64,000 nt of DNA from RPQJ01 sp963778185 (lineage in GTDB: Bacteria > Pseudomonadota > Gammaproteobacteria > Steroidobacterales > Steroidobacteraceae): positions 1,798,001 through 1,862,000 of the forward strand of contig CAVZTF010000003.1 in the NCBI GenBank assembly GCA_963778185.1. Direction: 5' to 3'. Shown piece by piece: positions 9,297-18,661 of this stretch. A program made the translations under genes and the position numbers. Each line of letters begins with the position of its first letter. Positions within the stretch are counted from its first letter, which is position 1. The notes beneath the pieces are model-generated. The model was not told the DNA's origin. It worked only from the letters and a program-made list of their open reading frames with translations, and searched no databases.

Positions 9297-10496
9297 GTGC
9301 GTGCCGTCGACCTCGTGAAGTTCACCGGCAGCTCGGTGCTCGCCCACCGCATGCGGGCGCTGCTCACGGCGCTCGGCATCGCCGTCGGCGTCGCGGCCGT
9401 GGTGATGCTCACCTCGATCGGCGAGGGCGTCCGGCGCTTCGTGCTCTCGGAGTTCACGCAGTTCGGCACCAACATCGTCAGCATCACGCCCGGCACCGCC
9501 CAGACGATGGGCGGTTCGATCGGCGTGTTCGGCACGGTGCGTCCGCTCACGATCGACGACGCCGAGGCCCTGCGCCGAGTGCCGTATGCCACGTCGAGCG
9601 TTCCCGTGGTGCAGGGAAACGCGGAGGTCGAGGGCCACGGGCGCAAGCGGCGCGTTACGGTGTACGGGACCGGGCACGAGTTCGCCGATGCGTTCCGCTT
9701 CGAGGTGGCGGCGGGCAGTTACCTGCCGCCGGACGACCCGCGCGCGCCGCGCAGCTTCGCCGTGCTCGGCTCGAAGATGGCGCGGGAGCTGTTTGGCGAC
9801 GCCAACGCGCTCGGCGCCAGCGTTCGCGTCGGCAGCGAGCGCTATCGCGTGACCGGCGTGATGAAGCCGAAGGGCACGATGATCGGATTCGACCTCGACG
9901 ACACGGTCTACATCCCGGCGGCGCGCGCTCTGGAGCTGTTCGACCGTGACAGCCTGTTCGAGATCGACGTGCTGTACGAGGAAAACGCGCCGGTGGACGA
10001 GGTCGTGGCCGGCATCCGTCGCGTGATGCTGGCCCGGCACGGCGACGAGGACGTGACGATCACCACCCAGCAGCAGATGCTCGACACGCTGGGTTCCGTG
10101 CTCGACGTGCTGTCGTTCGCGGTCGCGGCCCTCGGCAGCATCTCGCTGCTGGTGGGCGCCGTGGGTATCTTCACCATCATGACCATCGCCGTGCGGGAGC
10201 GGACCAGCGAAATCGGCCTGCTGCGCGCGCTCGGCGCCGAGCGCGACCAGGTCCTGGCCATGTTCCTGGTCGAGGCGGTGGTGTTGTCGGTCCTCGGGGG
10301 GCTCGGTGGGCTCGCGTTTGGCGCGAGCGTCGCATGGCTCCTGGGCGAGGTCGTGCCCCAGCTGCCGGTGAGCTTCTCGCCGCTCTTCATGGGGCTCGCG
10401 ATGGGTCTGTCGCTGGTGATCGGCCTCGTCGCCGGCCTGCTGCCCGCGCTGAATGCCGCGAACCTGCATCCCGTCGACGCGCTGCGCGCTGAGTAG
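9297..10496 (+). CDS. ABC transporter permease, MacB/FtsX family (second of two)
   Basis: 399-residue paralogue of the preceding permease with the same plan: helix 1 at about 20-42, MacB_PCD periplasmic domain, FtsX domain with three C-terminal helices. The coupling motif SEIGLLRALGAERDQVLAMFL is conserved. The GTG start at 9297 lies three bases after the previous stop. It ends four bases from the convergent hrpB stop, with no clear terminator between them. Confidence 0.93.
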   Translation: MRAVDLVKFTGSSVLAHRMRALLTALGIAVGVAAVVMLTSIGEGVRRFVLSEFTQFGTNIVSITPGTAQTMGGSIGVFGTVRPLTIDDAEALRRVPYATSSVPVVQGNAEVEGHGRKRRVTVYGTGHEFADAFRFEVAAGSYLPPDDPRAPRSFAVLGSKMARELFGDANALGASVRVGSERYRVTGVMKPKGTMIGFDLDDTVYIPAARALELFDRDSLFEIDVLYEENAPVDEVVAGIRRVMLARHGDEDVTITTQQQMLDTLGSVLDVLSFAVAALGSISLLVGAVGIFTIMTIAVRERTSEIGLLRALGAERDQVLAMFLVEAVVLSVLGGLGGLAFGASVAWLLGEVVPQLPVSFSPLFMGLAMGLSLVIGLVAGLLPALNAANLHPVDALRAE

Positions 10497-10500
10497 CGAC

Positions 10501-13056
10501 TCAGCGGTCCCCCTCGCGCGGCCGCACACGGCGCGTGGGGACGGCCTCGTGCGGGTCGTCCGGCCAGTAGTGCTTCGGGTAGCGGCCCTTCAGCTCCTTG
10601 CGCACTTCGTGATAGCCGCGGGCCCAGAAGCTCGCGAGGTCGCGCGTCACCTGCACCGGACGCCGCGCCGGGGAGAGCAGCTCGAGCGTGACGGGCACGC
10701 GGCCGTCCGCCACGCACGGCGAATCCATCAACCCGAAGACCTCCTGCAGGCGCACGGCGAGGGTGGGCGCCCCGGCCGAGTAGTCGAGCGCGATTCGCGA
10801 GCCACTCGGCACCGAGAGGTGCGTCGGGGCCAGTTGCTCGAGGCGTCGCTGCGCATTCCAGTCGAGCAGGCCGTGCAAGGCGCCACGCAGGTCGACCTTG
10901 CCGAGGTGCTCGCGGCGCGTGACCTTGTCAAGCCATGGCGCCAGCCAGTCCTCGAGCGAATCGAGCAGAGCGGTGTCCGCGACGTCGGGCCATGCGGCGG
11001 GCCCGAGCGGGTCGTGCGCCCTCGCGAGCGCGACGCGCGCTCGCCACTGCTCGAGCTCGCGCGTCCACGGCAGGCAAGCGAGCCCCATTGCACGGATGCC
11101 CTGCAGCATTGCCGCGAGCGTCGCGGCGGGCGGCGGGTCGCGCAGCGGCTCGTCTCGCAGCACGAGCTGGCCAAGCCGTCGCACCCGGCGGGCGGCGACG
11201 ACGGAGGCGCGCGCGTCCCATTCGACGCTGGAGGCTTCGTCGATCGCCGCCGCAAAGTGATTCTCGAGCAGGGACGGATCCAGCGGCGCGGCCAGCTGGA
11301 CGCGCGCCTCGCGCTCGCCGGCATCGAGCGCAGCGACGACGATATACTCGCAGCGCGCGAGCGCCGTGGCTTGCGCGAACACCGCGCCGCGTCCCCCGCT
11401 CAGCGCATACCGGCCGCCGCCGCCCTCGCGTGCGCGGCCGATCCGGTCTGGATAGGCGAACGCGAGCAGCAAACCGGTCGCGTCCGCCTCGTCGAGGTCC
11501 ATGCCCTGCGGCGCGCGCCGGCGATCGATGCGCGCCAGCTGGCGCTCCACCTGCTGCCGCACGCGCTGGATGCGGCGCACCGCTCCGCCGTCTACGTCGA
11601 GACCGGGCGGTGGGTTGCGGCCGTTCAGCACGTCGATGCGGAACCTCAGGTCGGGATCACGCAGCGGACCCTGCGCGCGCAGCGGGTCGCGCTCCGAGAG
11701 CAGGGCGGCCATGTCGCAGGCCAGGCGCTCGGCCCCGATGGAGCGGGCGCGGAGCACCATGTGCGCGAGCCTTGGATGTATACCGAGGGCTGCCATGTCC
11801 CGGCCGAGCGGCGTCATGCGCCCCGCGCCGTCCAATGCCTCGAGTCCGTGGAGCAGGTCGCTCGCCTGCGCGAGCGGCGCGGCTGGCGGTGGATCGAGCC
11901 ACGACAGTGACTCCGCCCTGGCTCCCCAGCATGCGAGTTCCAGCGCGAGCGGCGCGAGGTCCGCCTCGAGGATCTCCGCCGGCGACTGCGCCAGCAGCGC
12001 CGCATGCTCGGACTCGCTCCACAAGCGGTAACAGACGCCGGGCGCCGTGCGGCCGGCGCGCCCGCGGCGCTGGTCCGCGGAGGCCCGCGAGATGCGCAGT
12101 GTCTCCAGGCGGCTCATGCCGCTGGCCGGGTCGAAGCGCTGGCGTCGCTCGACGCCCGCGTCGATCACGATGCGCACGCCTTCGATGGTGAGGCTGGTCT
12201 CGGCGATATTGGTGGCGACGACGATCTTGCGCCGGCCGCGCGCGTCGGGCCGCAGGGCGGCGTCCTGCGCGTCCGCCTGCAGCTCTCCGTACAGTGGCAG
12301 CACGGCGAAATCGCCCGCGGGGAGGTTCGCGTCGATCATCTCGGCCACGCGCCGGATTTCTCCCGCGCCCGGCAGGAAGACCAGCACGTCGCCCTCGTGC
12401 GCCGCGATGGCGCGCAGGACGGCGACGCCCGTGCGGTGCGCGATTTCATGCGGCCGCCGGTCGCCCGCGACCGGCGAGGCGAGGTGAATCGTCTGCACCT
12501 CGAACATGCGTCCGGGCGAGCGGATGACGACTGCATCGCCGAGCAGGCGCGCGACGGCCTCGCCGTCGAGCGTGGCCGACATCACCAGCAGTCGCAGCGA
12601 GTCCCGCAGGTGTCGCTGGCATTCAAGCGCGAGCGCGAGCCCGAGGTCGCCTTGCAGGTTACGCTCGTGGAATTCGTCAAAGACGACGCAGGCAACGCCC
12701 TCGAGCGCGGGGTCCCGTTGCAGCATGCGGGTGAGGATGCCCTCGGTCACGACCTCGATGACCGTGCGCGGACCGACGCGCGTCTCGAGCCGCGTGCGAA
12801 AGCCGACCGTCTGGCCCACGTCCTCGCCGAGCAGTGTCGCCATTCGCGTGGCGACGGCCCGGGCGGCGATGCGTCGCGGTTCCAGCATCACGATGCGGCC
12901 GCCCTCGCGCCACGCGCCGTCGAGCAGTGCAAGCGGCACGACCGTGCTCTTGCCGGCACCCGGCGGGGCCTCGAGCAGCACGGCACGGTGCGAGGCAAGC
13001 GCTCCGAGCAGCTCGGGCAGCGCGTCGACGATGGGCAGGGAGGGGAGCGGCATCAT
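10501..13056 (-). CDS. hrpB: ATP-dependent helicase HrpB
   Basis: 851-residue DEAH/RHA-type helicase. Motif I is APPGAGKST (about 31-39), motif II is DEFHER (the variant typical of HrpB rather than DEAH), motif III SATLDG, and motif VI QRRGRAGRT. The HA2/OB-like region and the HrpB-specific C-terminal domain (WPDDPHEAVPTRRVRP end) are present, and the length is close to E. coli HrpB (about 810-820). It is a monocistronic leftward gene; its biological role in bacteria is poorly defined. Confidence 0.96.
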   Translation of the reverse strand: MMPLPSLPIVDALPELLGALASHRAVLLEAPPGAGKSTVVPLALLDGAWREGGRIVMLEPRRIAARAVATRMATLLGEDVGQTVGFRTRLETRVGPRTVIEVVTEGILTRMLQRDPALEGVACVVFDEFHERNLQGDLGLALALECQRHLRDSLRLLVMSATLDGEAVARLLGDAVVIRSPGRMFEVQTIHLASPVAGDRRPHEIAHRTGVAVLRAIAAHEGDVLVFLPGAGEIRRVAEMIDANLPAGDFAVLPLYGELQADAQDAALRPDARGRRKIVVATNIAETSLTIEGVRIVIDAGVERRQRFDPASGMSRLETLRISRASADQRRGRAGRTAPGVCYRLWSESEHAALLAQSPAEILEADLAPLALELACWGARAESLSWLDPPPAAPLAQASDLLHGLEALDGAGRMTPLGRDMAALGIHPRLAHMVLRARSIGAERLACDMAALLSERDPLRAQGPLRDPDLRFRIDVLNGRNPPPGLDVDGGAVRRIQRVRQQVERQLARIDRRRAPQGMDLDEADATGLLLAFAYPDRIGRAREGGGGRYALSGGRGAVFAQATALARCEYIVVAALDAGEREARVQLAAPLDPSLLENHFAAAIDEASSVEWDARASVVAARRVRRLGQLVLRDEPLRDPPPAATLAAMLQGIRAMGLACLPWTRELEQWRARVALARAHDPLGPAAWPDVADTALLDSLEDWLAPWLDKVTRREHLGKVDLRGALHGLLDWNAQRRLEQLAPTHLSVPSGSRIALDYSAGAPTLAVRLQEVFGLMDSPCVADGRVPVTLELLSPARRPVQVTRDLASFWARGYHEVRKELKGRYPKHYWPDDPHEAVPTRRVRPREGDR

Positions 13057-13144
13057 GCGGGTGGCGCAGTGTACCGCCCGCCGCGCGTGACGCGCCCCGA
13101 GGCACCGTGCAATATGGCTCCGTCAGGCAGCGCAGGAGTGCGCC

Positions 13145-13630
13145 ATGTCCGCGGACGTCTGGTTGTGGATTCTGGCCGCCGTGCTGGTCCTCGGGGGGCT
13201 TGCGGGTTCGGTGCTGCCCGCACTGCCCGGCGTTCCGCTGGTGTTCGGCGGACTGCTCGTTGCGGCGTGGGTCGACGATTTCGAGCGTGTCACCTGGCTC
13301 ACGCTCGTCGTCCTCGGCCTGCTGACGGTCGTCTCCTTCGCAATCGACCTCGCCGCCACCGCGCTCGGCGCGCAGCGTGTCGGCGCCACGCGTCTGGCCA
13401 TCGTGGGCGCGCTGATCGGGACCTTCGCGGGAGTCTTTCTCGGCATTCCGGGGCTCATACTCGGGCCCTTCCTCGGCGCCGTGGCGGGCGAGATGGTCTC
13501 GCACGGCAAGATGGAACAGGCGGCCCGCGCTGGCGTCGCGACGTGGATGGGACTCATCTTCGGCACGCTCGCGAAGCTCGCCCTGGTATTCACGATGCTC
13601 GGCGTCTTTGCGCTCGCTTACTTCCTCTGA
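13145..13630 (+). CDS. DUF456 family membrane protein
   Basis: 161-residue, strongly hydrophobic protein with about four to five helices and the glycine-rich repeats characteristic of DUF456 (GLAGSVLPALPGVPLVFGGL near the N-terminus and the ALIGTFAGVFLGIPGLILGP segment in the middle). Function is unknown; glycine-zipper-like packing is apparent. ATG 13145 follows a short upstream gap after the hrpB start (divergent). It converges with the HhH gene. Confidence 0.85.
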   Translation: MSADVWLWILAAVLVLGGLAGSVLPALPGVPLVFGGLLVAAWVDDFERVTWLTLVVLGLLTVVSFAIDLAATALGAQRVGATRLAIVGALIGTFAGVFLGIPGLILGPFLGAVAGEMVSHGKMEQAARAGVATWMGLIFGTLAKLALVFTMLGVFALAYFL

Positions 13631-13665
13631 CGCTGCTTCCGATTCGCTGTGGCGGTCGCGAGTGC

Positions 13666-14526
13666 TCAGCTGGCGTAGTGCTGCCGACACTCCGCCTCGC
13701 GCCCCCGCACGACGCGCCGTCCGGCGAGGGGCCCGTGCGTTTCGGTCACGACCGTGTGCTGCCCCTCGATGTGCTGGTCGTCGTAGAAGTACAGGACCAC
13801 CCAGTCGCGCGTCCGGTTCAGCTGGTGCGCCTGTGCGGTGTTGGAGAAGAGCGCCGTGAAATGCCAGTCGCCGCGCGCCGTGTGCAGCACCGGCAGCCAC
13901 GCCTCGCCCGAGGGGTTGAAGCGCTTGGGCGCGATCGTGGGCAGGCTGCCGGCCTCGGACTTCACGCGATATTCGTGGTCCACGTCCAGGATCTCCGCGA
14001 CCGGAGGCCCCTTGATGGCCTCGGGCCCGCCCGCCGACGCGACACCGCGACGTGGGCGACCTCGGGCGAGCATCGACTGCAGGCTCGCGCGGATCGTGGC
14101 GGCGCGACGCGGACCCACGCCCGGAACCGTTTCGAGGCGACCGTCGTGTGCAGCGAGTTCGAGGGCCTCGAGCGTGTCCACGTGAAGCTCGTCGTGAATG
14201 CGCTCGGCGAGGCGATGGCCGAGCCCGGGGACGGCCGTGAAGAGCTGCACCGGGTCCGAGCCGCCGCGCAGCCGCTCGAGCTGCATCCAGCGTCCCGTGC
14301 GCTCCATCTCGAGCAGGGCCGAGGCGATACCGAGGCCGATCCCGGGCAGTGCATCGAGGCCGGCGATGCCTTCGCGATCGATGATCGCCCCAAGGGGCTC
14401 CGGCAGCCCGAGCACGGTGTCAGCCGCCTTGCGATACGCCGCGATGCGGAACGGATTGGCGCCCTGCGCTTCGAGCAGGGCCGCGGCTTCCCGCAGGCGG
14501 TCGGCGCACCGCGCGTTGTCGGTCAT
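13666..14526 (-). CDS. helix-hairpin-helix protein with a polymerase-beta-like N-terminal domain
   Basis: 286-residue protein. Residues about 1-60 (ARCADRLREAAALLEAQGANPFRIAAYRKAA) match the 8-kDa-like N-terminal helical domain of family X polymerases. Then come three HhH-type hairpins: LDALPGIGLGIASALLE, LFTAVPGLGHRLAERI and LETVPGVGPRRAATI. The polymerase catalytic palm is absent. A C-terminal domain of about 120 residues (EYRVKSEAG... to the end, with LPVLHTARGDWHFTALFSNT) is unrecognised. The start ATG 14526 is chosen because upstream codons overlap the CBS gene. Likely a DNA-binding, non-catalytic protein; role unknown. Confidence 0.8.
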   Translation of the reverse strand: MTDNARCADRLREAAALLEAQGANPFRIAAYRKAADTVLGLPEPLGAIIDREGIAGLDALPGIGLGIASALLEMERTGRWMQLERLRGGSDPVQLFTAVPGLGHRLAERIHDELHVDTLEALELAAHDGRLETVPGVGPRRAATIRASLQSMLARGRPRRGVASAGGPEAIKGPPVAEILDVDHEYRVKSEAGSLPTIAPKRFNPSGEAWLPVLHTARGDWHFTALFSNTAQAHQLNRTRDWVVLYFYDDQHIEGQHTVVTETHGPLAGRRVVRGREAECRQHYAS

Positions 14527-14530
14527 GGGT

Positions 14531-14971
14531 TCACGCGGCCTCGTCGGGTCCGGGAGGCGGATGCCGCTCGCCCAGTACCCGGGCGAGCGCGCGACAGGCG
14601 TCGGTGGCCGTGAAGATCCCCACCAGCTTGCCACCGCGCGTCACCAGCGCAGATCCCACGTGGCGCTCGGCCATCGTCGCGGCGACATGCTCGAGCGAGG
14701 CGGCCGCCTCCACGACGAAGGAGTCCGGCTGGAACACGTCACGTACCGCAAGCTCGCGCTCGGGGGGTGACCCGAGGTCCGGGCCAAGGGCGAGCTTGAT
14801 GTCGCGATCGGTGAGGATGCCGGCGAGCTCCCCGCGCTCCGTCACCGGCAGGTGGCGGATGTGGCGCTCGCGCATGAATGCGTGGGCCTCGGCCAGCGGC
14901 GCGTCCACCTCGATCGAGAACGGAAACGGCGTCATGTAGGCGAGGATCTGGGGCAGGTGGCGACGCGACAT
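14531..14971 (-). CDS. CBS-domain pair protein
   Basis: 146-residue protein consisting of two CBS domains: MTPFPFSIEVDAPLAEAHAF with LAGILTDRDIKLAL (about 13-75), and VRDVFQPDSFVVEAAASLEH with LVGIFTATDACRAL (about 76-135). Such stand-alone pairs bind adenine nucleotides and usually regulate a partner. It lies four bases upstream of the HhH protein gene on the same strand, so the two are probably cotranscribed. A strong GC-rich inverted repeat lies just upstream. Confidence 0.88.
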   Translation of the reverse strand: MSRRHLPQILAYMTPFPFSIEVDAPLAEAHAFMRERHIRHLPVTERGELAGILTDRDIKLALGPDLGSPPERELAVRDVFQPDSFVVEAAASLEHVAATMAERHVGSALVTRGGKLVGIFTATDACRALARVLGERHPPPGPDEAA

Positions 14972-14986
14972 GACGGCCGTTCTTGT

Positions 14987-15020
14987 GCGGGCGGGCTCCG
15001 GCGATACTCCCCCCGCCCGC
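14987..15020. repeat. GC-rich perfect inverted repeat between divergent genes
   Basis: GCGGGCGGG (14987-14995) pairs perfectly with CCCGCCCGC (15012-15020) across a 16-base loop. It has no T tract and lies between the divergent CBS and alpha/beta-hydrolase genes, so it is more likely a regulatory or structural element than an intrinsic terminator. Confidence 0.45.
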
Positions 15021-15107
15021 CGGCTGCGACCATGCGGGTTTTACGAGAGGGGGGGCGCACGGCCTATGATCCGGCGCCACCCCCGGGAGCGCTGGAACGC
15101 TGATTCG

Positions 15108-16574
15108 ATGTTGCGCAAGCTGATTCGCCTGCTCGTCGTCGGCGCGCGGTCCGCCGTGCTGGGGCTGCTGCTGGTCGCCGTGGTGCTCTATGCCCGGTTC
15201 CTGCGCGGCGGTCCCGATCTCGAGCCCTGGCACACGACGCATCTGCGGTCGGAATTCACGGCCGCGCAGTCCGACGAGGTGCGGACACTCGACGACTATC
15301 GAAAGCTCGAGGAACGGCTGTACGCCGAACTGCAGGTCCGCGTGCTCGACCGCGTCGGGTCCGAGGACGGCAATCCGTTCAACCGTTTCAGTGGCGGGAG
15401 CCGCAGCGACCCCGCCGCCTGGCCGACCAACTGGAACCGGACGTTCGAGATCTCGCCGGCGGAGGTCACCGGCGCCGTTCTGCTGCTGCATGGCCTCACC
15501 GATTCACCGTACAGCCTGCGAAGCATCGGCGAGCACCTGGCCGGGAGAGGACTGCGTGTCGTGGGTCTCAGGCTGCCTGGGCATGGCACCGCTCCCAGCG
15601 GGCTGCTCGACTTCGAGGTCGAGGACATGCAGGCCGCGGTGCGTCTCGGGCTGCTCGACCTGCGCCGACGCATCGGCCCGAGCGTCCCCATCTACATCGT
15701 CGGCTATTCGAACGGGGCCGCCCTCGCCGTGGACTACGCGCTGTCGTCGCTGGACGGGGAACTGCCGCGACCCGCGGGCCTGGTGCTCATCTCGCCGGCC
15801 ATCGGCGTCTCGAAGCTTGCGGTCCTGGGCCGGGTGCGGACTGGCCTGTCGGGCTTGCCGGGATTCGGACGAGCGGCCTGGCAGCACGTGACCGGCGAAG
15901 TCGATCCCTTCAAGTACTCGTCGTTCAGCTGGAATGCGGCCGGCCAGACGCAGAGGCTCACGAGCATGACCGCACGGCGGGTGACGGAGCTGGCGCAGGA
16001 GGGACCCATAGAGAAATTCCCGCCGGTGCTGGTGTTCCTGTCGACCGTCGATTCGACGGTTCGCGCGGAAGCGGTCGTCGATGCTCTGCTCGGCCACCTG
16101 GCCCCGCGGGGCCACGAGCTCGTGCTTTTCGACCTGAACCGGCTGGCCGCGGCGCAGTCACTGCTGGTGACCGATCCGGGACCGCTCACTCAGCGGCTGC
16201 TTGCGGCGCCGGGGCGGCCGTTTGCGCTGACGGTCATCACGAACGCCACTCCGAGAACCCTGCAGGTCAAGGAACTGCGGGCCGCGGCGGGGTCCGGCCG
16301 CCAGCAAGCGCAGCTGCTCGGCCTTGCCTGGCCGCAGTCCGTCTTTTCGCTGTCGCACGTGGCCCTGCCGTTCCCGCCCGACGACCCGCTGTACGGCTAC
16401 CGGACGTTGCCGGATGCAAGTCACGTGCAGCTCGGGCGCATCGAGGCGCGGGGGGAAACCGGCGTCCTGGCGATTCCCGGCTGGATGTTGACGCGCCAGC
16501 GCAGCAACCCTTTCCACGCCTACATGCTGGCGCGGATCGACGAGTTCGTGGCTGCCGGCTCGTCGCAGCCCTGA
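15108..16574 (+). CDS. membrane-anchored alpha/beta hydrolase
   Basis: 488-residue hydrolase with an N-terminal transmembrane anchor (about residues 4-26). The catalytic domain has the oxyanion segment LLHGLTDSPYSLR and the nucleophile elbow GYSNG (Ser nucleophile, GxSxG). Candidate acid and His residues occur in VDSTV and DASHVQLG near the C-terminus. It resembles large lysophospholipase-like hydrolases. ATG 15108 is favoured; an in-frame ATG at 15066 would add 14 residues. Upstream noncoding sequence carries a strong inverted repeat. The substrate is unknown, probably a lipid or ester at the inner-membrane periplasmic face. Confidence 0.82.
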   Translation: MLRKLIRLLVVGARSAVLGLLLVAVVLYARFLRGGPDLEPWHTTHLRSEFTAAQSDEVRTLDDYRKLEERLYAELQVRVLDRVGSEDGNPFNRFSGGSRSDPAAWPTNWNRTFEISPAEVTGAVLLLHGLTDSPYSLRSIGEHLAGRGLRVVGLRLPGHGTAPSGLLDFEVEDMQAAVRLGLLDLRRRIGPSVPIYIVGYSNGAALAVDYALSSLDGELPRPAGLVLISPAIGVSKLAVLGRVRTGLSGLPGFGRAAWQHVTGEVDPFKYSSFSWNAAGQTQRLTSMTARRVTELAQEGPIEKFPPVLVFLSTVDSTVRAEAVVDALLGHLAPRGHELVLFDLNRLAAAQSLLVTDPGPLTQRLLAAPGRPFALTVITNATPRTLQVKELRAAAGSGRQQAQLLGLAWPQSVFSLSHVALPFPPDDPLYGYRTLPDASHVQLGRIEARGETGVLAIPGWMLTRQRSNPFHAYMLARIDEFVAAGSSQP

Positions 16575-16596
16575 GGCCCGGTATCATTCGGCCACC

Positions 16597-18177
16597 ATGT
16601 TGATGCGTCCCACCCCGCCTTCGCTTGCGCGGTTGCTGCTGCTCGCGCTGCTGCCGCTGCTCACGCACTGCGCGAGCGCGCCGCGCATGGAGGGCGTCGT
16701 GGCGACCCACGCGATACCGCCGGGACGCTCGACGACGCTCGACCAGGTCATGCTGAAGGACCTCGGCGACGAGCCGGGCGTCTCGGCCATCCGCCTCATC
16801 GAACAGAACGCGATGGCCTTCGCGTACCGCGCGGCCACGGCCGACGCGGCCGAGCGCACGCTCGACGTGCAGTACTACATCTGGCACGACGACTTCACCG
16901 GCAAGCTGCTCGCGGCCGAGCTCATGCGCGCCGCGGAACGCGGAGTCCGGGTGCGCGTGCTGGTGGACGACATCGACGCGCGCGCCAAGCACGACACCTT
17001 CGTGGTCGTGGACCTGCACCCCAACATCGAGGTGCGGATCTTCAATCCTTTCTACAGCCGGTCCGGCATGCTGGGAAAGGTCATGGAATACGTGCTGCGC
17101 GGCAGCCGCCTCAATCACCGCATGCACAACAAGGCGTGGGTCGCCGACAATCGCGTGGCCATCGTCGGGGGCCGCAACATCGGCGACGAGTACTTCGGCG
17201 CTTCGCCGCATTCGAACTTCAGTGATCTCGACCTCGTGATGGCGGGTCCCGTCGTGCACGAGGTGAGCGAGTCGTTCGACCAGTACTGGAACAGCTCGGA
17301 CGCGGTGCCCGTGTCGCGGTTCGAGGGCAAGGCGCCCAGGCCGTCGGACCTCGAGCGGATGCTCGAGGCTGCCCGGGAGTATCGGGAGGAGGCCGGCGAG
17401 ACGCCCTACGTCACCGCGCTGCGCGACGTGCAGAAGCGGGCCGAAATGCTGGCGCAGGCGGCGCCGCCTCTGCGAGTGACCAGCATCAAGCTGCTGGTCG
17501 ACGAGCCGAGCAAGGTCGGCACCGACAAGATCGGCGTCCGGGCCTCGCGGGTCCTGGCGGGCATCGCCGCGACGGCGCGCAACGCGAAGGACGAACTGCT
17601 GATCGTCTCGCCGTACTTCGTGCCGGGCAAGCAGGGCGCCCAGGGCCTCGTCGACGCGGTGGCGCGCGGCATGCGCGTCGCAGTGCTCACGAACTCGCTG
17701 GCGGCCACGGACGTGGCGGCCGTGCACACCGGCTATGCCCGCTACCGGCGCGACCTGCTCCGTGGCGGCGTCGAGCTCTACGAAATGAAGCGCAAGGCCG
17801 GCAGCGTCGAGGGGCGCCAACAGATCAGCGTCACGGGGTCCTCGGGCGCGAGCCTGCACACCAAGGCCATGGTCATCGACCGGCGCTGGGCGTACGTGGG
17901 CTCGATGAACCTCGACCCGCGTTCCGCCAATCTCAACATGGAGATGGGCGTGCTCGTGGAGAGCCCGGAGCTCGTGCGGCAGCTGCTCGAGCAGTTCGAT
18001 CGCACCACCTCGCCCGAGCTGAGTTACCGCGTCGTGCTGGAGGAGGGCGAGGGCCTCGTCTGGTACGACCAGGCGGGCGGCCGGGAACGGCGGCTCGAAC
18101 GCGAGCCCGACGCCAGCGTCTGGCGACGCATGTCGGTCACGCTGCTGCGCGCGGTTCCGATGGAATCACAGCTTTGA
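16597..18177 (+). CDS. phospholipase D-family lipoprotein, ClsC/YmdC-like
   Basis: 526-residue member of the PLD superfamily with two HKD motifs: HNKAWVADNRVAIVGGRNIG (about residues 175-194) and HTKAMVIDRRWAYVGSMNLD (about 428-447). The N-terminus is a lipoprotein signal peptide ending LLTHC (Cys25). Size and motif spacing match the ClsC-type cardiolipin synthases, which make cardiolipin from phosphatidylglycerol and phosphatidylethanolamine; a nuclease or phospholipase role is less likely. It lies 22 bases after the hydrolase gene, possibly a lipid-metabolism unit. No YmdB-type partner is visible. Confidence 0.88.
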   Translation: MLMRPTPPSLARLLLLALLPLLTHCASAPRMEGVVATHAIPPGRSTTLDQVMLKDLGDEPGVSAIRLIEQNAMAFAYRAATADAAERTLDVQYYIWHDDFTGKLLAAELMRAAERGVRVRVLVDDIDARAKHDTFVVVDLHPNIEVRIFNPFYSRSGMLGKVMEYVLRGSRLNHRMHNKAWVADNRVAIVGGRNIGDEYFGASPHSNFSDLDLVMAGPVVHEVSESFDQYWNSSDAVPVSRFEGKAPRPSDLERMLEAAREYREEAGETPYVTALRDVQKRAEMLAQAAPPLRVTSIKLLVDEPSKVGTDKIGVRASRVLAGIAATARNAKDELLIVSPYFVPGKQGAQGLVDAVARGMRVAVLTNSLAATDVAAVHTGYARYRRDLLRGGVELYEMKRKAGSVEGRQQISVTGSSGASLHTKAMVIDRRWAYVGSMNLDPRSANLNMEMGVLVESPELVRQLLEQFDRTTSPELSYRVVLEEGEGLVWYDQAGGRERRLEREPDASVWRRMSVTLLRAVPMESQL

Positions 18178-18190
18178 GGTAGCATCAGCC

Positions 18191-18640
18191 ATGGCCAACG
18201 TGCAACCGTCCATCGAGCCGGTCTCCCGGCGCAGCTTCAGGTCCTACGTCTGGTGGAGCCTGTTCGGCGCCGCGCTGCTGGTCGCGATCTACACGGCGTT
18301 CCTGCTGTGGTGGAGCTACTCGGAGGGCGAGCGCGCAGGGGTGCTGCAGAAATTCTCCAAGCGTGGCTGGCTCTGCAAGACCTACGAGGGCGAGCTGGCG
18401 ATGTACGTGGTGGGCGGCGTGGCGCCGCAGATCTGGCACTTCAGCGTACGCGACGACGCAGTGGCCGAGCAGTTGCACGATGTGGTCGGGCAGCAGGTCA
18501 GGCTGCAGTACTCGGAGCACCCGGGATTGCCGACCAGCTGCTTCGGCGAGACCGGCTATTTCGTCGAGGCCGTCGAGGCGGTCGGGCCGCCGCCGGTCGC
18601 CGCCCAGCCGCCGTCCGAGGCAGGGCCCGTCACGCCCTAG
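18191..18640 (+). CDS. hypothetical single-pass membrane protein
   Basis: 149-residue protein with one transmembrane helix (about residues 19-42) and a periplasmic domain of about 90 residues carrying two cysteines (GWLCKTYEGELAM and LPTSCFGETGYF) that could form a disulphide. I recall similar proteins as unnamed conserved proteins in Xanthomonadales but cannot name a family. It starts 13 bases after the phospholipase D gene, so it is probably in the same transcript. Confidence 0.75.
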   Translation: MANVQPSIEPVSRRSFRSYVWWSLFGAALLVAIYTAFLLWWSYSEGERAGVLQKFSKRGWLCKTYEGELAMYVVGGVAPQIWHFSVRDDAVAEQLHDVVGQQVRLQYSEHPGLPTSCFGETGYFVEAVEAVGPPPVAAQPPSEAGPVTP

Positions 18641-18661
18641 CGGCGTGGCCCGCCGCGGGTG

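Noticed and set aside
7671..10529. 952-codon minus-strand frame over the ABC exporter genes
   Set aside because: Composition is dominated by Arg/His/Gly/Asp with no motifs, and it overlaps well-supported permease genes.
18641..18657. GC stem between the membrane-protein gene and the E1-like gene as a terminator
   Set aside because: Only about five pairs (GCGGC/GCCGC) and no T tract; too weak to call.
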